A stretch of DNA of 64,000 bases from Actinomycetota bacterium (GTDB lineage Bacteria > Actinomycetota > Actinomycetes > S36-B12 > CAIYMF01), in NCBI GenBank assembly GCA_009697815.1, contig WLRQ01000005.1:1-64000 (forward strand), read 5' to 3'. Positions 47,377 through 55,871 of this stretch are shown here, piece by piece. Under the pieces are notes generated by a model. The model made no database searches. It was not told the DNA's origin and worked only from the letters and a program-made list of their open reading frames with translations. Made by a program: the position numbers and the translations under genes. Position 1 is the first letter of the stretch, and every line of letters starts with the position of its first letter.

Positions 47377-47406
47377 AAGGCCCGGGACCATGTGGTCCCG
47401 GGCCTT
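47377..47406 (-). terminator. Intrinsic terminator of groEL
   Basis: A perfect 14-bp stem (AAGGCCCGGGACCA and complement) with a 2-base tip lies 53 bases after the groEL stop. Confidence 0.85.
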
Positions 47407-47459
47407 GGTCGTGACGTGATCAGCGCGCTGTGTGGGTCACACGGCGCTCAGGTGCGCGA

Positions 47460-49301
<1,842 letters not shown>

Positions 49302-49383
49302 CCGGGTCACCAGGAAGGTGGCCTTCGGAGGCGCTCTGTCCGACGCCGCGCAACCCTGGCAGGCGCGGGTCCACAATGAAGAC

Positions 49384-49725
49384 ATGAGCACAGATGAGCG
49401 CGACGACGATGGTACGGGCATGGCCCACGAGGCCTATGGGAAGCCCGCGTATCACGGCCGCGGGCAGGCAGGCGACGAGGTTGCCGACGCTCTCACAGCA
49501 GATCTGACCGAGAAATTTGGGTCAGATGACCCAGCAGCCTCCTATGAGCCTCACCGTCGTGGCGTCCGCGAGGGTGTCGTCGGCCGCCTGATCGAGGACC
49601 ACGACGCCCTCGACAGCGAGCACGACGACGTCACCGCCACAGACTCCGGAGATGACGAGGACCTCAGCGCCGAAGAGGCGGCTCTGCACTACGTCGACCC
49701 CGACAACGACCCCATCCCGGAGTAG
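49384..49725 (+). CDS. Small acidic protein, DUF5709-like
   Basis: A 113-residue, strongly acidic protein with no membrane span or signal peptide. The end (GRLIEDHDALDSEHDDV...DLSAEEAALHYVD) resembles the C-terminal part of DUF5709 proteins of actinobacteria, which carry a similar VGRLV...EEAAMH end. Function is unknown. It is divergent from groEL and shares the CIRCE-containing region, so heat control is possible. ATG 49384 has only a weak ribosome site. Confidence 0.65.
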   Translation: MSTDERDDDGTGMAHEAYGKPAYHGRGQAGDEVADALTADLTEKFGSDDPAASYEPHRRGVREGVVGRLIEDHDALDSEHDDVTATDSGDDEDLSAEEAALHYVDPDNDPIPE

Positions 49726-49800
49726 TCCTCGGCACAGGGCGGCCGCCGCGCGGCCGCCTGGAGGAGTCGGCCGCCTGGACGAGCCGGCCGCCGGAGAGAG

Positions 49801-50082
49801 TCAGCCGCCCGCGACGGCGGGGATGATCGAGACGTGGGCACCGGGCTTGACGGGGGTCGCGAGGCCATCGGTGAACCGGACGTCCTCGTCGTCGACGTAG
49901 ATATTGACGAATCTGCGCAACGTGCCGGCATCGTCAAGTACACGGGCCGCAATTCCGGGCGCGGCCAGTTCGAGCGCCGTCAGAACGCCAGCGAGGGTGT
50001 CCTCGCCAGGCTCGATCGTGACCTCGGATGCCCCTCCGGTGTAGGGACGCAGGATCGTCGGAATGCGCACGGACACGCTCAT
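49801..50082 (-). CDS. MoaD/ThiS-family sulfur carrier (CysO-like)
   Basis: A 93-residue ubiquitin-fold protein ending in Gly-Gly (PAVAGG), the tail that carries a thiocarboxylate. The start SVSVRIPTILRPYTGGASEVTIEPG and the segment RFVNIYVDDEDVRF are typical of CysO-like carriers used for cysteine synthesis in mycobacteria. It follows thrC on the same strand, with four short repeats between them, a gene pair often seen in actinobacteria. GAGAGG precedes ATG 50082. An activating MEC-type protease (Mec+) or CysM is not in the window. Confidence 0.85.
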   Translation of the reverse strand: MSVSVRIPTILRPYTGGASEVTIEPGEDTLAGVLTALELAAPGIAARVLDDAGTLRRFVNIYVDDEDVRFTDGLATPVKPGAHVSIIPAVAGG

Positions 50083-50108
50083 GTGCTTGCCTCTCAGTGG
50101 CGTGGATC

Positions 50109-50163
50109 GCAGATCAGGTCGGGCAGATCAGGTCGGCAGATCAGGTTGGGCAGATCAGGTCGG
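50109..50163. repeat. Four 13-14 bp tandem repeats between thrC and the MoaD-like gene
   Basis: Four copies of GCAGATCAGGTCGG, with one base missing in the second and one T in the third, lie end to end in the gap. The role is not known; each copy contains GATC. Confidence 0.85.
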
Positions 50164-50196
50164 GCAACGCCAGAAGGCCCTGGACGCGGTCGGCCA

Positions 50197-51552
50197 TCAG
50201 GAGCCGGCGCTGGCGGCCGAGGCGGCGCGAGCCGCGAGGATCTCGGTGACCCGGTCGACATCCGGCGGGATCGTCGCCGTGACACCGACAACGTTGCTGA
50301 TGGCGTCGAGCGTCTTGAGGCCGTCTCCGGTGTTGAGGATGACGGTCTCGGCCGCGGGGTCGAGGGCGCCGGAGGCGATCAGCTTGCGCAGTGTCGCGAC
50401 GGTGACACCACCGGCAGTCTCGGCGAAGATGCCTTCAGTCTCAGCGAGGAGTCGGATCCCCTCGACGACCTCAGCATCAGTGACATCCTCGATGGATCCG
50501 CCGGTGCGGCGCACAACATCGAGGGCGTAGGGCCCGTCGGCGGGGTTGCCGATCGCGAGCGACTTCGCAATGGTGTCGGGCCGCACAGGGCGCACGACGT
50601 CTTGTCCGGCGCGGAAGGCCTGCGCAACCGGCGAGCAGCCCGTTGCCTGGGCCCCGAAGACCTTGTACGCGGTGTCCTCGATGAGGCCGAGCGAGATGAA
50701 CTCGCGAAAAGCCTTGTCAACCTTGGTGAGGAGCGACCCGGAGGCAATGGGAGCGACGACCTGCTGTGGCAGACGCCAGCCGAGCTGCTCGGCGATCTCG
50801 TAGCCGACGGTCTTGGATCCCTCGGCGTAGTAGGGCCGCAGATTGACGTTGACGAATCCCCAGTCCTCGGTGAGCGGGTCGCCGACGAGCTCGGAACACA
50901 GGCGGTTGACGTCGTCGTAGTTGCCGTCCACGGCGAGCAGAATGCCGCCGTAAGCCGCGGTCGAGAGGACCTTGCCGGCCTCGAGGTCGCTCGGGATGAC
51001 CACGACGGAGTGCTGGCCCGCCCGCGCCGCGGCCGCCGCGACCGCGTTCGCTAGGTTGCCGGTCGAGGCGCACGCGATCGTCGAGAGACCGAGACGGCGG
51101 GCCGCGCTCTGCGCCACCGCAACCACGCGGTCCTTGAAGGAGTGCGTGGGGTTGCCGCTGTCATCCTTGACCCACAGGGTGCCCGTCATCCCCAGTGCGC
51201 GAGCAAGGTTGTCGGCGCGCACGAGCCTGGTGAAGCCGGGGTTGAGATTGGGCTCATCGCCCGCGTAAGCGGCCACGGGGAGCAGACACGAGTAGCGCCA
51301 GATCGACGGGGGGCCGGCCTCAATGCGTTCGCGCGTGACATCAACGAAGTCATACCCGACCTCAAGGGGGCCGAAACATTCCTCGCACGCATATGCGGCG
51401 CCGAGTGCGTAGGACGATCCGCACTCCCGACAGGTCAATCGTGACGCAGGACCGAAGCCCGGGCTTCCAGCCGCAGACGGGGGCACCACAGGGTCGCCGC
51501 CGGGCGCGCCAGCATCGGGGGTGGAACTGGGGGTGACGTAGGACGTCGACAT
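50197..51552 (-). CDS. thrC: Threonine synthase
   Basis: A 451-residue PLP enzyme converting O-phosphohomoserine to threonine. The N-terminal zinc-finger-like CxxC (LTCRECGS and ACEECFGP) is followed by LWVKDDSGNPTHSFKDRVVAVA with the PLP lysine, STGNLANAVAAAAARAG, and VYKVFGAQATGC, ending in ETVILNTGDGLKTLDAI. The long N-terminus with two CxxC is usual for the archaeal-like/actinobacterial form. A SAM riboswitch lies directly upstream, so SAM levels should lower thrC expression and leave more homoserine phosphate for methionine. Confidence 0.95.
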   Translation of the reverse strand: MSTSYVTPSSTPDAGAPGGDPVVPPSAAGSPGFGPASRLTCRECGSSYALGAAYACEECFGPLEVGYDFVDVTRERIEAGPPSIWRYSCLLPVAAYAGDEPNLNPGFTRLVRADNLARALGMTGTLWVKDDSGNPTHSFKDRVVAVAQSAARRLGLSTIACASTGNLANAVAAAAARAGQHSVVVIPSDLEAGKVLSTAAYGGILLAVDGNYDDVNRLCSELVGDPLTEDWGFVNVNLRPYYAEGSKTVGYEIAEQLGWRLPQQVVAPIASGSLLTKVDKAFREFISLGLIEDTAYKVFGAQATGCSPVAQAFRAGQDVVRPVRPDTIAKSLAIGNPADGPYALDVVRRTGGSIEDVTDAEVVEGIRLLAETEGIFAETAGGVTVATLRKLIASGALDPAAETVILNTGDGLKTLDAISNVVGVTATIPPDVDRVTEILAARAASAASAGS

Positions 51553-51569
51553 GACGTGAGCCCTTTCTC

Positions 51570-51717
51570 CTCATCTTTCCGAATCGGCCCACTGGCCGTC
51601 GGACGGAGTTGGCACCTTCTCCGGATGTCCTCGAGTGACGGTCGTGCTGTCTCTCGAGAGGTTCCGGATGGTTGCCGGGGCTTCACAGGGCCGTGTCCCT
51701 CTGCCCCTCTGGATGAG
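51570..51717 (-). ncRNA. SAM riboswitch (SAM-I/SAM-IV clan) controlling thrC
   Basis: On the minus strand the leader opens CTCATCCAGAGGGGCAGAGG, continues with GGCCCTGTGAAGCCCCGGCA and AACC, and later has GGTGCCAACTCC and GATGAG. These are the conserved core of S-box type SAM riboswitches. P1 pairs CTCATC (51717-51712) with GATGAG (51575-51570). Its 3' strand runs straight into the AGGAGAAAGG ribosome site of thrC, so ligand binding should hide it. The gap 51553-51890 holds this element and the divergent gpgS promoter. Confidence 0.9.
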
Positions 51718-51890
51718 CGGTATTTAGTTGTGCCAGACCTTGCGGGCCGGACGCGAAGCAGGCCGATTCCTAGTGCTGGGAGGCGGACACCGTTTCGGTG
51801 GGCCAGACTGTACGCGAGTCTCGGCCCGCGGAAACCCGCCAGTCCGGATTCTGAGACGATGAATCCAGCAATCCGAACAAGCCTCAGGGG

Positions 51891-52880
51891 GTGGATCACG
51901 TGCACGAGAGCGCAGCAGCGTGGTTCGAACGGCGCACGACCTCAGCAGAGGACTGGCCCATCGACCTCCTCATGGCGCTGAAGGGCGCCACCCGAGTGAG
52001 TGTCGTGCTTCCGGCGCTGAATGAGGAAGCAACCGTCGGTCGCATCGTGGAGTCGATCAGACTCAGTCTCGGATCGGGAGCCCCGACATCACGCCGCCTC
52101 GTCGACGAGCTGGTGGTTCTCGACTCGGGCTCCAGCGACCGCACCGGCGACGTAGCCCGTCGGGCCGGCGCGACCGTGGTGCACCGCGACGACGTCCTGC
52201 CCCACCTGCCCGCAGTCCGGGGCAAGGGTGAGGCGATGTGGCGCTCTCTGGCAGCCACCACCGGCGAACTCGTGGTGTTCATCGACGCCGATCTCCAGTC
52301 GTTCACACCGAGGTACATCACCGGGTTGCTTGGTCCACTGCTCGCCGACGACGCTGTCCATCTCGTCAAGGCTGTTTACGAACGGCCCCTGATCGAGGGC
52401 TCTACGGTGGTCAGCGCCGGAGGCGGCCGGGTCACCGAGCTCCTCGCCCGTCCGCTGCTTAATGCTCTCTGGCCCGAGCTTGCCGGCGTCGTGCAGCCGC
52501 TCGCGGGCGAATACGCCGCTCGGCGCTCACTGCTCGAGCAGGTGCCGTTCCCCTGCGGGTACGGCGTTGAGATCGCCCTGCTCGTCGACACCTTGGACTT
52601 GCTGGGCCTCGACGCGATCGCCCAAGTAGACCTCGGCGTGCGCGTGCACCGCCATCACGACGAGCTCCGGCTCGGTCGGATGGCCGCGGAGATCCTGCGC
52701 ACCGCGCTGCACCGTCGCGCCCGTCGCGGAGACCTTGTCGAGCTCGGCGCGCTGGGCAGCACGATCACGCAGTTCGATCGCGCGACCACCGGGTTCTCGC
52801 ACCACACCCACGACGTGGCCGGCCTCGAACGGCCCCCCATGTCCACCGTCGCTGAGTACGCCGGCCGGATCTCGCACTAA
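51891..52880 (+). CDS. gpgS: Glucosyl-3-phosphoglycerate synthase
   Basis: A 329-residue GT-A family 81 glycosyltransferase that joins glucose (UDP- or ADP-glucose) to 3-phosphoglycerate, the first step to glucosylglycerate and methylglucose lipopolysaccharides. Signature segments are TRVSVVLPALNEEATVGRIV, VDELVVLDSGSSDRTGDVA, the metal-binding FIDADLQSFTPRYI, and GEYAARRSLLEQVPFPCGYGVE. A metal-binding His in the C-terminal part (VHRHHDELRLGRMAAEIL) is present. GTG 51891 is the likely start. Confidence 0.93.
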   Translation: MDHVHESAAAWFERRTTSAEDWPIDLLMALKGATRVSVVLPALNEEATVGRIVESIRLSLGSGAPTSRRLVDELVVLDSGSSDRTGDVARRAGATVVHRDDVLPHLPAVRGKGEAMWRSLAATTGELVVFIDADLQSFTPRYITGLLGPLLADDAVHLVKAVYERPLIEGSTVVSAGGGRVTELLARPLLNALWPELAGVVQPLAGEYAARRSLLEQVPFPCGYGVEIALLVDTLDLLGLDAIAQVDLGVRVHRHHDELRLGRMAAEILRTALHRRARRGDLVELGALGSTITQFDRATTGFSHHTHDVAGLERPPMSTVAEYAGRISH

Positions 52881-52914
52881 CCCTGTCTTCGCGGCATCCT
52901 CAGGTCTCACGAGC

Positions 52915-53352
52915 ATGTCCTTCGCACTCCGCGTTCGACAGATCATCAACGCCCTCAACCTCTCGACGGTCCTCGGGCTCATCGTGGCGAAGTCGCTCGG
53001 CGCCAGCCTGCACCGCGGGCCCGACGGGCTGGTGATTGCCACTGGCGCGCGCGGATCATTCCCACGCGCGTCGGCCTTCACGATCGGCAACGTCATCGTG
53101 GCCCGTGGGTCGCTGCCCGGTTCGGATCTGCAGCGACACGAGGCCCGTCACTCATCTCAGTGGGCTTGCTGTGTTGTTGCCTTCCTACCGCTGTACATGA
53201 TGGCCTCGGTGTGGTCGTACTTCCGAGCCGGAAACCACTTCAGCCACAACGTGTTCGAGCGACGGGCCGGCCTGGCGGAGGGGGGCTACCCCGAACCACC
53301 GGGTAGTGGCCCGCGCCGGCGCGGCGGGACAGGTCAGGCAGGCGGCGGGTAG
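52915..53352 (+). CDS. Small protein with HExxH motif, downstream of gpgS
   Basis: A 145-residue protein. The N-terminal half (SLGASLHRGPDGLVIATGAR, AFTIGNVIVARGSLPG) looks like beta strands, followed by HEARH at residues 75-79, a hydrophobic segment (CCVVAFLPLYMMASVWSYF) and NVFERRAG with a Glu at 115. HExxH plus a downstream Glu is the pattern of zinc metallopeptidases, but the protein is very short, and a scaffold role is also possible. It is 34 bases after gpgS on the same strand. Function is unknown. Confidence 0.6.
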   Translation: MSFALRVRQIINALNLSTVLGLIVAKSLGASLHRGPDGLVIATGARGSFPRASAFTIGNVIVARGSLPGSDLQRHEARHSSQWACCVVAFLPLYMMASVWSYFRAGNHFSHNVFERRAGLAEGGYPEPPGSGPRRRGGTGQAGGG

Positions 53353-54419
53353 TCGGCGCCGATGACGACAATCAGGTGGCCAGCAGCGAACGTGGCCGGT
53401 GTCGTGCCGGCCACATCGGTCGTGGGCAGGTCCGACTTCATCGTCGTTACGGAGGCCTCGTTGCCCGTGGCAAAGACGGTGGTGGCCGTGACGCCCTCCC
53501 CGGTCCAGTTGCCCACTTTCACGACATCCCAGCCCGCGGCGCGCAAGGTGTCGGCCACCTTCGCCGCCAGGCCCGCACGGGTGGTGGCGTTGTAGACCTC
53601 AACAGGCGTCGAACGGTTCGGCTCCACCGCCGGGGTCGTGGGGCCAACGGAGGGTGACGTGGACACCTCGGGCGTGGGGGTCGGCGTCACTGCCTCCGAG
53701 GTCGACGGAGTCGGTTCCTGTGTATCTGAGGCGCTCGGGCCGGGCGAATTGGTGTTCTCCGCGAAGGGACTGCTCGACACCGTGACTGTCGCGAACGGGT
53801 CGGGCGAGGAACTCTCGCGCAACTTGGTCCATCCCGCGTACAGCGCCACAACGGCGACGAGGGCCAGTGCGAGGGGAACGAGGATGCGGCCGACACCCGA
53901 AGGGGTCCGGGTGGGGCGGGGCCGGCGGGGCCCATCGGATCCACCAGGGGTGCGGTCACGATCGTCGTCGAATGCCCTGACATCGCGGACATCCTGTCGG
54001 TCGGATCCGCGCCGGGGTGCGCCTTCAGGTTCCGGTGCCCAGGAATCCTTCGGGACCGGACGCGGGGTGCGACGAACACCCTCCCGACGGGCGGGCAAGA
54101 CATCATCGCTGCGCAGATCGAGGTATCCGGTGAGGATGTCGTCGAGCTCGTCGCCTGACTCGGCCGGACCGCGCGAGGGCACGGCCGGACCGCGCGAGGG
54201 CACGGCCGGACCGCGCGAGGGCACGGCCGGACCGCGCGAGGGCACGGCCGGACCGCGCGAGAACTCAGGCTCCACGTTCCCACCCATCGACCACTCGCCG
54301 GGGAAGGGACCGGGCGCGGGGGTGTCATTCCCGGCTGCGTCCTCGGGTTCGTACCACGCATCGAAGACAGAGTCGTTGGGCGGAACTGCGTTGCCGTCGT
54401 CGTCGTATCTATTGGCCAT
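53334..54419 (-). CDS. VirR-like membrane protein with LytR_C domain
   Basis: A 361-residue protein: a long cytoplasmic region rich in Pro, Arg and Asp that carries nearly five SRGPAVP repeats, one span (VGRILVPLALALVAVVALYAG), an outer Ser/Thr/Pro stalk, and a C-terminal LytR_C domain (STPVEVYNATTRAGLAAKVADTLRAAGWDVVKVGNW...). This layout and the adjoining DUF3263 gene match the Rv0430-Rv0431 (VirR) pair of mycobacteria, which affects vesicle release and wall integrity. Family role is by analogy. The start is ATG 54419; its stop overlaps the convergent gene. Confidence 0.8.
   Translation of the reverse strand: MANRYDDDGNAVPPNDSVFDAWYEPEDAAGNDTPAPGPFPGEWSMGGNVEPEFSRGPAVPSRGPAVPSRGPAVPSRGPAVPSRGPAESGDELDDILTGYLDLRSDDVLPARREGVRRTPRPVPKDSWAPEPEGAPRRGSDRQDVRDVRAFDDDRDRTPGGSDGPRRPRPTRTPSGVGRILVPLALALVAVVALYAGWTKLRESSSPDPFATVTVSSSPFAENTNSPGPSASDTQEPTPSTSEAVTPTPTPEVSTSPSVGPTTPAVEPNRSTPVEVYNATTRAGLAAKVADTLRAAGWDVVKVGNWTGEGVTATTVFATGNEASVTTMKSDLPTTDVAGTTPATFAAGHLIVVIGADYPPPA
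54161..54262. repeat. 21-bp tandem repeats in the VirR-like gene
   Basis: Nearly five copies of CGGCCGGACCGCGCGAGGGCA in a row, in frame, encode the SRGPAVP repeats. Copies are identical apart from the ends, suggesting recent or ongoing length change. Confidence 0.9.
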
Positions 54420-54479
54420 GGCGGTGTCCCAAGGGTGCGGCAGAGGGGGCGCTGCAGAGAGAGGGGGGGCGGAACTAGA

Positions 54480-54770
54480 TCACAGTTCGATGCCGAGGCG
54501 GCGGGCGGAACGTGCGCGCTGGCGCGATGCGCGCAGGCGGCTCAAGCGCTTGACCAGCATCGGGTCGGCCTCGAGAGCAGCGGGATTGTCGAGCAAGGCG
54601 TTGAGTACCTGGTAGTAGCGAGTGGCGCTCATCTCGAAGAGTTCGCGGATCGCCTGCTCCTTGGCACCGGCGTACTTCCACCACTGCCGCTCGAATTCGA
54701 GGATCGCGCGGTCGCGGTCAGAGAGTGCACTACCCGTGGACATGGGCTCTATCGAACGTGCGACATCCAT
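54480..54770 (-). CDS. DUF3263 family protein
   Basis: A 96-residue protein of the DUF3263 family, with LSDRDRAILEFERQWWKYAGAKEQAIRELF and the HTH-like ATRYYQVLNALLDNPAALEADPMLVKRL. It has been proposed to be a small DNA-binding regulator. ATG 54770 is chosen because AAGGAGGG lies exactly 8 bases upstream, better than the ATG at 54743. It precedes the VirR-like gene by 60 bases on the same strand, so they probably form an operon. Confidence 0.88.
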   Translation of the reverse strand: MDVARSIEPMSTGSALSDRDRAILEFERQWWKYAGAKEQAIRELFEMSATRYYQVLNALLDNPAALEADPMLVKRLSRLRASRQRARSARRLGIEL

Positions 54771-54908
54771 CCGGGCGGCCCTCCTTGACATCCCCGTGAC
54801 GAGAACTCTTCGCTGTGCCGCGCGCTCTCGCACACGACACAGGAACCAGCACCGTCAACACCCCCTTTGGGGCGCGTGGGCCCACTCTACGGGCGAATCC
54901 CACCGCTG

Positions 54909-55697
54909 TCATTCACCTCTCGCGGGGAACACGGTCGGGTCGGCATCGGATGCCGAATTGAGTGCGTCGCCCCTGGTCAGGGGGTCCGAGGGGTCCCGTG
55001 CTGGCACACCTGCCAGCGCGGCCTCGATCCGCTCAAGGCGCCGGTCGATCTCTGCGAGCGTCGTCACGGCCTGGGCCTCGCCCGTAACGCCTGCGGGCTC
55101 GGACACGAACCGGGAGGCGATCGTCGCGGTGACCACCGAGATCAGCACCACACCATTGACGAGCATCACCGTGGCGACCATCCGGCCCGCCGCGCTCACC
55201 GGGGCGTAATCGCCGAACCCGACCGTGGTGACCGTGACGCACGCCCACCAGATCGCCTGCCCGTAGGTGTGGATGTTCGAGCCCGTGTAATTGCGCTCGA
55301 GCCCGAGCACGATCGCGGCGCCGAAGGCAACGACGAGGACGGTGAGATAGGCGGCGTAGACCTGAACGCGCCTGCTGAGCCGCTGACGGCCGGTGGCGAG
55401 GCGGAGGAAGACGTACCCGATGAGAAGGATCTTGAAGAAGGGGACGATAACCGCGAGTATCGCGAACCAGTTCCGCCGGGCAAAAGTGCGCGGTCGATCA
55501 TCCAGGACCCACCTGTAGACGAAGTCGACGGCGAACCCAAGCCATCCGATCGCCATGAGGCGCTGCCCGCTGGCGACGTCGTCGCGCGAGATCGCCTCAA
55601 TGAGCCCCACGAGGAATGCCACCCCGAACAGGAACACGGGGAAGGCCGAGCGGCGTTCGTAGATCTCCCGCCGGCGGGAGCGCTCTGCTGCGTCCAT
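54909..55697 (-). CDS. Potassium channel (two-pore or six-span type)
   Basis: A 262-residue membrane protein with several N-terminal spans and a C-terminal pore. The selectivity filter is intact: WWACVTVTTVGFGDYAPVSAAGR, followed by the inner helix MVATVMLVNGVVLISVVTATIASRF and a cytoplasmic coiled coil (LAEIDRRLERIEAALAG). The voltage-sensor-like part before it carries Arg residues (LATGRQRLSRRVQVY), but no full S4 pattern is clear. It should conduct K+. No TrkA/RCK domain follows. No riboswitch was seen in its leader. Confidence 0.88.
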   Translation of the reverse strand: MDAAERSRRREIYERRSAFPVFLFGVAFLVGLIEAISRDDVASGQRLMAIGWLGFAVDFVYRWVLDDRPRTFARRNWFAILAVIVPFFKILLIGYVFLRLATGRQRLSRRVQVYAAYLTVLVVAFGAAIVLGLERNYTGSNIHTYGQAIWWACVTVTTVGFGDYAPVSAAGRMVATVMLVNGVVLISVVTATIASRFVSEPAGVTGEAQAVTTLAEIDRRLERIEAALAGVPARDPSDPLTRGDALNSASDADPTVFPARGE

Positions 55698-55871
55698 GGG
55701 CTACATGATCCCCGGCCCAGCATCGCGCTCGCACTGGTTCTGACGCCGCGACACGAATCTGTCCCGGGAGCGGCCCCTCAAGGTGGGGAAGCCCGACGCG
55801 GCGCTCACCTCGCAACCGGACGTCTACCCGCCGTTCACCTTCTCGCAGGGAAACCTTCCTAGGGTTGCTCG

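Noticed and set aside
50109-50163. CRISPR array
   Set aside because: Repeats are directly adjacent with no unique spacers and only 13-14 bases long.
54867-55862. 331-aa frame antisense to the potassium channel
   Set aside because: The channel has an intact selectivity filter on the other strand; this frame has no recognisable domain.
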